From assembly GCA_024226315.1 (NCBI GenBank), contig JAAELT010000286.1:1-64000 (forward strand): a DNA stretch of 64,000 nucleotides, in the 5' to 3' direction. The notes under the pieces are model-generated. The model was not told the DNA's origin. It did no database searches and saw only the letters and a list, made by a program, of their open reading frames with translations. The translations under genes and the position numbers were made by a program. Shown here piece by piece: positions 33,623 to 42,924 of this stretch (position 1 is the stretch's first letter; each line of letters begins with the position of its first letter). Origin of the DNA: a bacterium. Lineage in GTDB: Bacteria; Acidobacteriota; Thermoanaerobaculia; Multivoradales; J023.

Positions 33623-34087
33623 ATGAGAGAGACAGCAATCGAGGGGTCGAGACGAAAACCGCGCCGTAGTGGCGGACGACGAACCCAGACCATCCTGGTG
33701 GTCGACGATCAGCACGTAGTGCTCGAGTTGGTGGATGCCTTCCTGGAGAACAGCGACTATCGCGTCTTCCTCGCGGGCAGCGGCCATCAGGCGCTCGAGA
33801 TCGGGCGCCGGCTTAGCGACTCGATCGACCTGCTGCTGACCGACGTGAGGATGCCCGGGATGAACGGTCCGGAATTGTACGGTCGGATGGCGGATCGATA
33901 CTCGGGCATCAAGGTGCTCTTCATGTCAGGGTTCGCCGCCGCCGAAGCCGTTCGCTTCGGCGTGCCGTCGGACGCACCGCTGATCGTCAAACCGTTCCGG
34001 CCGGACCAGCTCCTGATGCGGATCCGCACCGTGCTTTCCGGAGTCTTGGAGTTCCCCTGCCCGCTTCCGGCCGTCGCCACTGGTTGA
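33623..34087 (+). CDS. Stand-alone response regulator receiver domain
   Basis: The protein is 154 residues with a basic 20-residue N-terminal tail and one receiver domain: acidic pair D28/D29 in ILVVDDQ, phosphoacceptor D74 in LLLTDVRMPGMNG, S102 in LFMSGFA and K123 in IVKPFRPDQL. There is no output domain, so it acts as a phosphate sink, relay or protein-protein switch. The MPGMNGPEL style is typical of receivers fed by hybrid or PAS-containing kinases. It is divergent from the vWA/kinase/regulator operon with a 203-nt spacer, so cross-talk with that kinase is plausible but unproven. Confidence 0.9.
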   Translation: MRETAIEGSRRKPRRSGGRRTQTILVVDDQHVVLELVDAFLENSDYRVFLAGSGHQALEIGRRLSDSIDLLLTDVRMPGMNGPELYGRMADRYSGIKVLFMSGFAAAEAVRFGVPSDAPLIVKPFRPDQLLMRIRTVLSGVLEFPCPLPAVATG

Positions 34088-34096
34088 CGAGCACGG

Positions 34097-34113
34097 TGCC
34101 AATACTGTTGGCA
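34097..34113 (+). terminator. Short hairpin after receiver-domain gene
   Basis: TGCCAA-TACTG-TTGGCA forms a perfect 6-bp stem 10 nt after the stop. There is no U-tract, so terminator function is weakly supported. The rest of 34114-34369 shows no gene. Confidence 0.3.
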
Positions 34114-34369
34114 GTTGGGTGACGAAAAATGTCACTCGGCCGGCTCGGTCAGGCTTGGTGACGCCTCCAAAGTGGGCACTTCGGTAGTCGAGCAGCCGAG
34201 GTGCGACTCGATACGGTCATCGCGGAGGCACACCAGGCGCTCCAGAGATGTTGTGGCCAGAGCTTCTGGGCTGTGATGGATCCAAGATTGGCACCCATCG
34301 TGCACTATCTTTGCGCGGATGTGAAGGGGGGTTCCGGGTGGGTCGCTCCAAACTAGGGGGAATTGTATC

Positions 34370-36547
34370 TTGAGCGAGATGACATCAGAGTCGGGTAGTA
34401 GCAGGTCCGGTGGGGTACTGGTCAGCGGTTGGGTCTGGGCGTTGGCGTTTCTGATCTGGATCCAGCCGGTGGTGGCGGATAGTGGTGTGGAGTTCCAGGA
34501 CATCGCGGTCGACGGCGGGGCGGGCCTCGCCTACCAACGGGCGCCTTCTCATACCGAGGCGATCTGGGAGGATTTTCGCGCCCAGGTGATCTTTCCGTTC
34601 TTCAACACGCCGTTGACGCCACTCAAGTCACGCGGGGCGCCCGGGGTGGCGCTGCTGGACCATGATGGCGACGGCGATCTCGACATCTACGTCACCAACG
34701 GTCCCGGGGTGAACAACAGCTTGTTCTCGAACCAACTCCTGGAGACTGGTGCTCTGAGCTTCGTCGACGTCGGCGCGACCGCCGGCGTGGGGGCCTTCGA
34801 TCACGACAGCTCCGGGGTTTGCTACGGCGATATCGACAACGATGGCGACGAGGATCTGTTCGTGGTGAGCAATTTCGACGAGAACCGGCTTTTCGAATCG
34901 AATGGTGACGGCACGTACAGCGAGATCTCGGCGGCGAGCGGCCTGTCCGACGACGAGACCTACTCGGTCGGCTGTTCCTTTGGCGACGTCGACGGCGACG
35001 GCTTGCTCGACGTCGCGGTCGCCAACGCCTTCGACATGACCAATCAGCTCGCCACCGCCACGCCCGAGCCGTTCCTCTACAACCAGCACAATCAGCTCTA
35101 TCGGAACACCGGAGGCAACGTCTTCGTGGACGTCAGCGAGTCCTCGGGTTTCCTCGACCAGGTGGGCTTCCCGGAAGGATTCGAAGGCTCGCCGACCGTC
35201 ACCTGGGCGCTCGCCATGGTCGACTACGATCTCGACGGCGATACCGACATCATCACCGCCGACGACCAGGCGGCGGTACCCCTGCCGCGAGACGGTGGCG
35301 TCGTCCGCGGAATCTTCCACCTCTGGGACAACGACGGCACCGGGCATTTCACCGACCTGACGGTGGAGAAGACGCTCAACTACATCGGCTCGTGGATGGG
35401 GTTGTCGTTCGCGGACGTCAACCACGACGGCGCGCTGGACTTCTTCTCGACCAGCGTCGGCGACTATGCCACCACGCTGCTCACGCCGCTCGATCCAGTC
35501 TACGGCGATTTCTTCAACTATCAGTTGGGAGATCAGACCTCGCGCTGGTTCCTCGGTTCGAGCGACGGTTCGTTCAGCCGGCCAGACGTCGGCGAGTTGG
35601 TGGCGACCCCGTTCGGCTGGGGGACCTCGGCGGAGGACTATGACAACGACGGGGATACCGATTTCGTCTTCCACGGCGGCATGATGCCGGGTCCGGTAGT
35701 GCAGACCTGCCCGGCGGCAATGCTGGAGAACGACGGTACCGGCCGATTCTCCTACGACGCCGATTCGGTGACGGGCTCCACCGACCACGAGCTGCGCAAC
35801 GTGCAGGGCATGGCCATGGGTGATCTGGACGGCGACGGGTTCGTCGATGTCGTGTCGGTGTCGAACTTCGACATCCCGCCGGACTCGACGCTGGCGACCT
35901 ACAATCACGCTTGGGGCTCACCGTTCGACTTTGGGCGCTACAGTCAGCACTTCGTGCCCACCGGAGAGCCGCTGGTAGCGGAGTACAGCGGCGTCGTCTA
36001 CGCCGACGGCACGCTCTCGGTCGAGATCAACAGCGGCGGCAACGGCAACCGCTCGGTGGAGGTGAAGGCGCTGGGCACCCGCGGCCTGACCACCGGCGGA
36101 GTGGTCAATCGCGATGGCATCGGAGCGGTGGTCGAGCTCACGCCCGACACCGGCGACAGCGACTCGGGGGGCAGCGACAGCGATTCGGGCAGCGACAGTG
36201 ATCCGGCCGCCGGCAGGACGGCGATGAAGCCGGTCCTCGGAGGATCGAGCTATGCCTCGCAAGATAGCCTCGAGCTCACCTTCGGCTTGGGCTCGCTGCG
36301 CCGCGGAAACGTCGACGTCTTGTGGCCCGGCGGGGTTCGCAACCGGCTCTACAAAGTGCGCCGTGATCAACGGATCATATTCCCGGAGATCCCCTGCAGC
36401 TACGATGGTGACTGGGCCAGCTTCCGCGACTACAAACGGTGCGTGAGGGATGCGCTAGACGAGCTGGTCGATGCCGGAGTCCTCGACCAGCAGCAGAAGA
36501 ACCGCTTCTTCGGCAGCGCCAAGAGGGCCTATCGCGACGAGCAGTGA
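34370..36547 (+). CDS. FG-GAP/VCBS repeat protein with UnbV (ASPIC) end
   Basis: The protein is 725 residues from TTG 34370 (AGGGGG lies 11 nt before it); ATG 34379 is an alternative. A signal peptide ending near VVADS is followed by about seven calcium-binding FG-GAP repeats with DxDxDGxxD loops, for example DHDGDGDLDIYV, DIDNDGDEDLFV, DVDGDGLLDVAV and DYDNDGDTDFVF. They would form a beta-propeller on the cell surface or in the periplasm. The end resembles the ASPIC/UnbV module (LTFGLGSLRRGNVDVLWPGG). An Asp/Ser-rich linker (GDSDSGGSDSDSGSDSD) near residues 590-610 interrupts it. The last 50 residues form a helical tail. Function is not established for this family. Confidence 0.85.
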   Translation: MSEMTSESGSSRSGGVLVSGWVWALAFLIWIQPVVADSGVEFQDIAVDGGAGLAYQRAPSHTEAIWEDFRAQVIFPFFNTPLTPLKSRGAPGVALLDHDGDGDLDIYVTNGPGVNNSLFSNQLLETGALSFVDVGATAGVGAFDHDSSGVCYGDIDNDGDEDLFVVSNFDENRLFESNGDGTYSEISAASGLSDDETYSVGCSFGDVDGDGLLDVAVANAFDMTNQLATATPEPFLYNQHNQLYRNTGGNVFVDVSESSGFLDQVGFPEGFEGSPTVTWALAMVDYDLDGDTDIITADDQAAVPLPRDGGVVRGIFHLWDNDGTGHFTDLTVEKTLNYIGSWMGLSFADVNHDGALDFFSTSVGDYATTLLTPLDPVYGDFFNYQLGDQTSRWFLGSSDGSFSRPDVGELVATPFGWGTSAEDYDNDGDTDFVFHGGMMPGPVVQTCPAAMLENDGTGRFSYDADSVTGSTDHELRNVQGMAMGDLDGDGFVDVVSVSNFDIPPDSTLATYNHAWGSPFDFGRYSQHFVPTGEPLVAEYSGVVYADGTLSVEINSGGNGNRSVEVKALGTRGLTTGGVVNRDGIGAVVELTPDTGDSDSGGSDSDSGSDSDPAAGRTAMKPVLGGSSYASQDSLELTFGLGSLRRGNVDVLWPGGVRNRLYKVRRDQRIIFPEIPCSYDGDWASFRDYKRCVRDALDELVDAGVLDQQQKNRFFGSAKRAYRDEQ

Positions 36548-36578
36548 TCCACTCCTCGGACTGCGGGTTTCGAGGCGG

Positions 36579-37233
36579 CTACCGGCGCTTTTCGAGTACT
36601 ACCCGCAGTCCATCTTTCGGCACCAGCAGATGCCCTTTGCGCACTGCTTGATTGTGCTCGGTCACGAGCCGCAGCCGGCAACGCTGCACGATCGTCGCCA
36701 TGACGGTGAGCATCTCGAGCTGGGCGAATCCCTTGCCGGTGCATATCCGCCGGCCACCTCCGAAGGGCGTCCACTCGTAGTGTTGCGGCCTGCGGCTCGA
36801 GAATCGGTCAGGGTCGAAATTGAGAGGCTCGGGGAAGAGGTCCTCACGCAGGCTCATGACAGCCAGGCATTCGGCGACCACCCGGCCCTCCGGGACCAGG
36901 TAGGGCCCGACGCGGAAGGGTCGCTTTGCGACCCTCACGGCGGCCATCGGTACCAGCGCCCGCAGGCGTAGACTCTCGTGAATGACGGCCTGGAGAAATT
37001 CGAGTCGCGGCAGGTGCCCGGCCTCGATCGGTGAGTCGCCGGCGACCTTGCGCACCTCTGTGCGCACCCGTTCGAAAGCATCCGCGTGTGAGAGCAGGCA
37101 CTCGGTGATTCAGCACAGGGCGGCGCCGGTGGTCTCGTGACCAGCGAAGAGCAAGGTCAGGAGCTCGGGCGAAACGCAAGGTCCGGACGAGGGCGGAGCT
37201 GCGCGGCCGCGGAGGCGGTGGGCTGGCGGGCAT
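36579..37233 (-). pseudogene. Cytochrome P450 pseudogene (internal deletion, frameshift, stop)
   Basis: The start is preserved (ATG 37233, then PPPPRPRSSALVRTLRFAR, the Pro-rich P450 opening), but the frame then jumps, with a frame change, to the I-helix ELLTLLFAGHETTG, skipping roughly 240 residues. A TGA at 37110-37112 interrupts the next helix where Trp (TGG) is expected. Downstream the frame is intact: the ExxR motif in ESLRLR, PERF-like DPDRF and the heme loop FGGGRRICTGKGFAQLE with its Cys ligand, ending at 36579. A TATACT box still precedes the start. The gene must be inactive as it stands. Microhomology around TTCGCCCGA at the junction would fit the deletion, but that is inference. 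Confidence 0.85.
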
Positions 37234-37239
37234 CGAGTC

Positions 37240-37245
37240 AGTATA
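37240..37245 (-). promoter_or_regulatory. -10 box of the P450 pseudogene
   Basis: TATACT on the minus strand ends 6 nt before ATG 37233, the leaderless pattern of the window. It lies back to back with the RND promoter at 37288. Confidence 0.45.
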
Positions 37246-37287
37246 CAGTCCGGGCCGCATGCGTCCCCTCGTCGATGCGGGCTCGGG

Positions 37288-37293
37288 TAGAGT
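37288..37293 (+). promoter_or_regulatory. -10 box of the RND pump gene
   Basis: TAGAGT lies 6 nt before ATG 37300, with no ribosome binding site between. Confidence 0.4.
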
Positions 37294-37299
37294 ATCGGC

Positions 37300-40200
37300 A
37301 TGCGGGGGCTGTTCGAGAAGTTCGCGCGCAACGGCGTGGCGACGAACCTGCTGGTGGCGCTGATCGTGATCGGCGGCCTCTCCAGCTTCAACAGGATTCG
37401 GCACGAGGTCTTCCCGTACTTCGACACCGATCTGTTGTCGATCGCGATTCCCTATCCGGGCGCCGCTCCCGAAGAGGTCGAGCGTGCCGTCTGTGCGCGC
37501 GTCGAAGAGCGTCTGCGGGATCTCGACATTGTCGAGCAACTACGCTCGGTGGCCGCGCCGGGGTTGGCCACCGTGACGGTGGAGCTGTTGCCCGGTACCG
37601 ACGCCGACCGTGCGCTCGACGACGTCCAGGCCAGGCTCGACGCGATCGAGGACTTTCCCGAAGAGGCCGAGAAACCGCTGGTGCAGATGGTCGAGCCGCG
37701 CCAGCTGGTGCTGAGCGTGGCGATCTCGGGCGCGGCGGACGAGCGCACCCTGCGCCGCCTCGGCGAGCAGGTGCGCGACGAGCTCGCGGCGCTCGATGGT
37801 GTCACACGGGCCGAGCTCGCGGCCGTTCGGCCCTACGAGATCTCGATCGAGGTCTCGGATCAGGCCCTCAGACGCCATACCCTGACGTTCGATCAGGTCG
37901 CGGACGCGGTGCGTGGCTCGTCGGTCGATCTACCGGGCGGCTCGGTGAAAGCTCGCGACGGCGAGATCCTGCTGCGGACAGGAGGGCGCGTCCTCCGCGG
38001 GCAGGAGTTTGCCGACCTGACCCTGCTGACACGCGAGGACGGCACGCGCCTGACGCTCGGTGAGGTGGCGACGGTGGTCGACGGTTTCGCCGAGACGGAC
38101 CAGAGCGCCCGCTTCGACCAGCAGCCGGCCGTGTTGGTACAGGTCTACCGGGTCGGCGAGCAACACGTGACCGAAATCGCGCGGCGGGTCAAGGAGTATG
38201 TCGAAACGGCCGGCTCGGAACTGCCGCAGGGCATCGAGCTGACGGTCTGGCAGGACGAATCGCAGGTGCTGGCGAACCGCGTCGACACCCTGCGGCAGAA
38301 CGCCTTCGCCGGTCTCATGCTGGTGTTGCTGGTGCTGGCGCTCTTTCTCGAGCTGCGGTTGGCGATGTGGGTTGCTTTCGGCATCCCGGTCGCATATCTG
38401 GGTACGCTGTGGTTGATGCCGACGCTCGGCGTCTCGATCAACGTCGTCTCGCTGTTCGCGTTCATCGTCGTGCTCGGGATCGTGGTCGACGACGCGGTCG
38501 TGGTGGGCGAGAACATCTACCGCCACCATCGGTTGGGCCGCCAGGGCGTCGATGCCGCGGTCGAGGGCGTCGCCGAAGTGGCAACGCCGGTATTTTTCTC
38601 CGTGCTGACGACGATCGCCGCCTTCTCGCCTCTGCTGGCCGTCCCCGGCAACGTCGGCAAGGTCATGCGGGTGATCCCGGTGGTGGCGATCGCCACTCTG
38701 GCGTTCTCGCTCGTCGAGTCGCTCCTGGTCCTGCCTTCGCATCTGACTCATCTGCGCTCGAACGAGACGGACGGCAGCCGCCGCGGACGCTGGGACGCCG
38801 TCCAGGGCCGGATCTCGACTCTGTTCGACGGCATGGTGGAGCGTTTCTACCTGCCGATGCTGGAACGCGCGCTGACCTGGCGATACTCGACCGTGGCGCT
38901 GGCCGTCATGGTGCTCTTGCTCACCATCGGCTTCGTCGCCGGCGGTCATATCGGCTTCGCATTCTTCCCGCCGGTCGAAGCCGACAACATGGTCGTTCTC
39001 TTGACCATGCCGGAAGGCACGCCGGTGGACGTCACGACCGAGGCTCTCGCCCGCATCGAGGCCAGCGCCGAGGTCCTACGCCGACAGGCCGAATCCGAGG
39101 GCGGGCAGGACATCTTCAGGCACGTGATGACCTCGGTCGGCGAGCAGCCGTTCCGGGCTCGCCAGAGCGTCTATTCCACCGGCCTCGCGGCGACCTTCGC
39201 CGGCTCCAACCTGGGCGAGGTCAACATCGAGCTGGCCCCGGCCGAGGAACGCGACCGGCGAGCCGTGGATCTCGTTCGCCGCTGGCGTGAGCTCACCGGC
39301 CCGGTCGCGGGCGCCACCGAGCTGACCTTCAATTCTTCGATGTTCAGCGCCGGCGAGGCGATCAACATCCGCCTCTCCGGTACCGAGCTCGGATCATTGC
39401 GTCTGGCGACCGACGAGCTCAAGACGGCCCTGGCGAGCTATCCCGGAGTCTTCGACCTCACCGACTCGCTGCGGGCCGGCAAGCGTGAAGCCAAGCTCGA
39501 GATCACGCCCGAGGCCGAGTCTCTGGGGCTCACCCTCTCCGAGGTCGCGCGGCAGGTGCGCCAGGCCTTCTACGGCGAAGAGGCGCAGCGGATCCAGCGC
39601 GGCCGCGACGACGTCAAGGTCATGGTGCGTTATCCGGCGGACCAGCGGCGAGCACTCTCGAGTCTCGAGGACATGTATCTACGCACGCCCGGCGGCGACG
39701 AGGTACCCTTCGCCGTCGCCGGGCGATTCGAGCTGGTCCGGGGTTTCGCCACGATCGAGCGCACCGATCATCGCAGGACGGTGAGCATCATCGCCGACGT
39801 CGATCCGATCCTCGGCGACAGCAACGAAATCCTGGCCGACGTCGAACGGCGGGTGCTGCCGGAGCTCCTGGCGAGCTACCCCGGGCTCGGCTACTCCCTC
39901 GAGGGCGCCCGGCAGCAGCAGACGGAGAGTCGCGATGGGGTGATCCGCAGCCTGTCGATCGCGGTGTTTCTGATCTACGCTCTGCTGGCGATCCCGTGCC
40001 GCTCGTATGTCCAGCCACTGATCGTGATGAGTGCGATTCCCTTCGGCATCATCGGCGCGACCTGGGGCCACGTATTGATGGGGCGTGACTTGACGGCATT
40101 CTCGAGCTTCGGGATCGTTGCCCTCACCGGCGTGGTGGTCAATGACAGCCTGGTGCTGGTGGACTTTGCCAACCGCGCCCTGCGCCGCGGCGCCACGCTT

Positions 40201-40440
40201 CAGGAGGCATTGCTGCAGGCCGGCAAGACGCGGTTCAAGCCGATCCTGCTGACCTCCCTGACCACCTTCGCCGGGTTGACCCCGTTGCTGCTGGAGAAGA
40301 GCATGCAGGCCCAGTTCCTGATTCCGATGGCCATTTCGATCGCCTTCGGAGTGCTCGTCTCCTCGGTGTTCATCCTGTTGTTGGTGCCGGCGATCTACCA
40401 CATCTTCCGGGACTTCCGGAGAGACGGGGTCGAGCATTAA
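37300..40440 (+). CDS. RND-family efflux transporter, inner-membrane pump
   Basis: The protein is 1,046 residues, the full length for AcrB/MdtB-type pumps. It starts MRGLFEKFARNGVATNLLVA (first helix), then the porter-domain start PYPGAAPEEVERAV, and the TM4 motif GIVVDDAVVVGENIYRH with the two Asp residues that carry the proton relay. The second half repeats the fold (GIVALTGVVVNDSLVLVDFA). These pumps export hydrophobic compounds, metals or lipids from the periplasm and need a periplasmic adaptor and usually an outer-membrane channel. Neither adaptor nor channel gene is next to it. Without them it may share partners encoded elsewhere. Substrate unknown. Confidence 0.93.
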   Translation: MRGLFEKFARNGVATNLLVALIVIGGLSSFNRIRHEVFPYFDTDLLSIAIPYPGAAPEEVERAVCARVEERLRDLDIVEQLRSVAAPGLATVTVELLPGTDADRALDDVQARLDAIEDFPEEAEKPLVQMVEPRQLVLSVAISGAADERTLRRLGEQVRDELAALDGVTRAELAAVRPYEISIEVSDQALRRHTLTFDQVADAVRGSSVDLPGGSVKARDGEILLRTGGRVLRGQEFADLTLLTREDGTRLTLGEVATVVDGFAETDQSARFDQQPAVLVQVYRVGEQHVTEIARRVKEYVETAGSELPQGIELTVWQDESQVLANRVDTLRQNAFAGLMLVLLVLALFLELRLAMWVAFGIPVAYLGTLWLMPTLGVSINVVSLFAFIVVLGIVVDDAVVVGENIYRHHRLGRQGVDAAVEGVAEVATPVFFSVLTTIAAFSPLLAVPGNVGKVMRVIPVVAIATLAFSLVESLLVLPSHLTHLRSNETDGSRRGRWDAVQGRISTLFDGMVERFYLPMLERALTWRYSTVALAVMVLLLTIGFVAGGHIGFAFFPPVEADNMVVLLTMPEGTPVDVTTEALARIEASAEVLRRQAESEGGQDIFRHVMTSVGEQPFRARQSVYSTGLAATFAGSNLGEVNIELAPAEERDRRAVDLVRRWRELTGPVAGATELTFNSSMFSAGEAINIRLSGTELGSLRLATDELKTALASYPGVFDLTDSLRAGKREAKLEITPEAESLGLTLSEVARQVRQAFYGEEAQRIQRGRDDVKVMVRYPADQRRALSSLEDMYLRTPGGDEVPFAVAGRFELVRGFATIERTDHRRTVSIIADVDPILGDSNEILADVERRVLPELLASYPGLGYSLEGARQQQTESRDGVIRSLSIAVFLIYALLAIPCRSYVQPLIVMSAIPFGIIGATWGHVLMGRDLTAFSSFGIVALTGVVVNDSLVLVDFANRALRRGATLQEALLQAGKTRFKPILLTSLTTFAGLTPLLLEKSMQAQFLIPMAISIAFGVLVSSVFILLLVPAIYHIFRDFRRDGVEH

Positions 40441-41270
40441 GCTGCCGCTTCGGCTTCCGGAGCTACTTCGGCCTCTTCCGCCTCCTCGGCCCTCCAGCCG
40501 AAGATGTAGGTGGCCTCGAACGGGGTATCGGCCATCTTGACGGTGCCGACTTCCCACTCGAAGCGCGAGTCGCCGACGGACCGCGACATCTCGGAGAGCT
40601 CCTCGGGGGTGTAGGTACGCAGGTTCGAGACCATGCCGTCGATGAAGGCGGTGATAGGGACCACCGGAACGAGCAGCCCCCAGAGGATGTTGCGGAAATG
40701 GAACGGCCGCACCAGGAAGGCGGTGGCGATCACCGAGACGAATGGCAGGAGCAGGAACGACTGCACCAGGTTGAGCCACTTCCTGCTGGTGACCTCGACC
40801 GCCGCGAATCCCTCCGCGTGTTTAGCGGCGTCGCCCAGGATCTCTTTCACCTGCTCGGGGCGGAAGTGGTGAAGGCAGTTGAACATGGTGCGTACCCGCG
40901 CTTCTTTCGGCGGCCGTAGCGCGTTGACCGGTTGGCGATGGAAATCGATGCCCGACTCGGCTTCCTTGAGACGGGTGAAGGACGGAACGTTCGGATAGAG
41001 ATCGCTGAGCAGGAGCAGAGGCCGGTCGCGCTCGGCCAGGGGTGCGGTCATGCTGTTCCAGGTCTTGACCGCCAGCTCGCCGGATCCCGAGCACAGGTCC
41101 ATCACCGAAGTCGGCCGGACCCGTTGCAGGAAGCCTTGGAAGTGGCCGGACAGACTGCCGAAAGCGTCCATGGCGTCCAGGCAACGGCCCATACCCGATT
41201 GGAACAGGCGCCGCCATGAGGCCGGGTACCAGGTCTGTTCGTGAAGCTCGATGAGGTGGAAGCGACGCAT
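40437..41270 (-). CDS. SAM-dependent methyltransferase-like protein with hydrophobic segment
   Basis: The protein is 277 residues from ATG 41270; a TTG at 41297 is possible but less likely. The SAM motif VMDLCSGSGELAVKTW near residue 60 and the acidic strand LLLLSDLYPN mark a class I methyltransferase fold. After RTMFNCLHHFRPEQVKEIL come two hydrophobic stretches (LNLVQSFLLLPFVSVIATAFL and ILWGLLVPVVPITAFI), unusual for soluble methyltransferases, so it may associate with the membrane. The C-terminus is a low-complexity Glu/Ala tail. The stop shares TTAA with the RND stop, so the two genes converge tail to tail. Substrate unknown. Confidence 0.72.
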   Translation of the reverse strand: MRRFHLIELHEQTWYPASWRRLFQSGMGRCLDAMDAFGSLSGHFQGFLQRVRPTSVMDLCSGSGELAVKTWNSMTAPLAERDRPLLLLSDLYPNVPSFTRLKEAESGIDFHRQPVNALRPPKEARVRTMFNCLHHFRPEQVKEILGDAAKHAEGFAAVEVTSRKWLNLVQSFLLLPFVSVIATAFLVRPFHFRNILWGLLVPVVPITAFIDGMVSNLRTYTPEELSEMSRSVGDSRFEWEVGTVKMADTPFEATYIFGWRAEEAEEAEVAPEAEAAA

Positions 41271-41475
41271 CGGCGTGATCTCCAGGTGGTCCTGCAAGCG
41301 CAGGGTGAGATGCCACTCCCGCGCGACGCAGTCAACCTACCGCGGCCAGCTTACGAATCGCCTTACAGCGCCCTGCGAGGGGATGCGCAGGATTATACCG
41401 AACATCCGGTAGGTAGGCTAGATGCCTCTGACACCACCAGACTCCCGGGTTTCGCAGCCGACCGGGGAGGGCCGC

Positions 41476-42765
41476 TTAGAAGCTGACCGAGAAGCTCAGG
41501 ATGGTGTACTCACCGCCATCCGACACGGCGGTTACCGGCCGCAGCCCGATCGGAAAAGGAAACGGCGGCGCGAAGACCGGCACGATGCCAATCTGCTCGG
41601 TCGTGACATCGAAGTGGTGCTCGAGCTTGAGGACGAGATTCGATGAAAACAGGTAGCTCAAAGAGGCGGCGATGTCCTCGCGAAACCGGATGTCGACGTC
41701 CTCGGTGATCGGCAATCCCCCGAAGACCGGCTGGAAGAAGTCTTCCTTCGGTTGCTTGGCATCCGAGAATTCCGCCTGGACATAAATCCGGAGTTTCTCG
41801 TTCGGATGGTAACCGAGCTGGCCGTACCAGAGTGGAAACTCGCCGCCCGCGAAGACCTCGTCGGGATCGGCCTCGAACGTGCGGTACTCGGCCCGAGCCA
41901 CGAAGCGGTCGCCGGCGTAATCGAAAGACGCCCAGAAATCGTCGAACGTGTCCTCTCCGCCGACCGGTCTGAAGAGGCCTTCCAGGCCTCCGGATACGTC
42001 CCGCTGCTGGTACCCGGCGCCTAAGCGAAGGCCATACACCGGGGTGTTGAGCCACAGCGAGACGCCGAATCCGTCAGCGGTGGCGAGGCTGGTCTCGCCC
42101 TGGCCCAGAGACGGAGACTCGACCAGATCCCAGGTGCCGAGATAGGCGTCGAAGTCGAGGCTCCATTCGCTCTGGGCTGCGAACGTGTGAGAAAATACCA
42201 CGCCGTCGACGGTCTCACTGGTGAAGCTGCCCTCGCGGTAGAACGTGAACGCCGGCCGATAGAACGGCAGCACCGTACCCACGTCGCGCAGCTCGTTGAA
42301 GATGCCGAAGGGAATCTGGACGCGCCCGATCTTGATCGAGGTGTCGTCTCCGATGCGCCGCTCGTAGAAGGCCCAGTCGAGTTCGATCTCGTCCTCCACT
42401 TCCTCGATCGGACTGTCGCCCAGCGACCGACTGCTGAACTGTACGATGACGATGTCCTTCGTCGAGATCTCGTAACGAAACTGCAACGCCATCGCTCGGT
42501 AGTCGAAGGTCCCGTCTTCCGGGATGCCGAGAATGCGCTCGTCGTCGGTGGGGGAGAAGAAGCCGCCCTCGGAGAAACTGGCGGTGGCATAGGCCTGGGT
42601 CAGGAAGCCGTGGACGGTAAGCTTGGAGAGCGTTTGCGAGATACCGGACGAGCCGGAGTCGCCATCGTCTTGCGGATCGGCGTTGGCGGGCTGTATCGAG
42701 CCGACGATCAGCAGCCCAAGAACCAAAATAGAAGCGACAACGACCTGCCTGTAGGGAGCCTTCAT
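41476..42765 (-). CDS. Outer-membrane porin-like beta-barrel protein
   Basis: The protein is 429 residues from ATG 42765, which has a strong GGAGGAGG site. A signal peptide ends near PANA, followed by a short Asp/Ser/Gly-rich stretch (PQDDGDSGSSG). The body has many alternating strands (LTVHGFLTQAYATASF, MALQFRYEIS, IKIGRVQIPFGIFNELRD, LKLEHHFDV) and ends with aromatic SFSVSF, the usual outer-membrane insertion signal. The KIGRVQIPFG phrase is typical of phosphate-selective or general porin-like barrels. No close family can be named. The presence of this protein is direct evidence for a diderm envelope. Confidence 0.8.
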   Translation of the reverse strand: MKAPYRQVVVASILVLGLLIVGSIQPANADPQDDGDSGSSGISQTLSKLTVHGFLTQAYATASFSEGGFFSPTDDERILGIPEDGTFDYRAMALQFRYEISTKDIVIVQFSSRSLGDSPIEEVEDEIELDWAFYERRIGDDTSIKIGRVQIPFGIFNELRDVGTVLPFYRPAFTFYREGSFTSETVDGVVFSHTFAAQSEWSLDFDAYLGTWDLVESPSLGQGETSLATADGFGVSLWLNTPVYGLRLGAGYQQRDVSGGLEGLFRPVGGEDTFDDFWASFDYAGDRFVARAEYRTFEADPDEVFAGGEFPLWYGQLGYHPNEKLRIYVQAEFSDAKQPKEDFFQPVFGGLPITEDVDIRFREDIAASLSYLFSSNLVLKLEHHFDVTTEQIGIVPVFAPPFPFPIGLRPVTAVSDGGEYTILSFSVSF

Positions 42766-42924
42766 ACCGGTACCTCCTCCTCTTTCCAATGGTTGGACAA
42801 CCCTGCTGGCCGCCAGTTTACACCAAGCGCCGCCAAAGGTCAGCAATAAGAGTTCGGATGAAACATCCAAGAAATGCAATATGTGACTCGATGCCACACG
42901 TCCGACCGTTCGGTATGTCGGACT

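Noticed and set aside
33607..33650. Transcription factor operator in the AT-rich spacer before the receiver gene
   Set aside because: No clear inverted or direct repeat was found beyond the -10 box.
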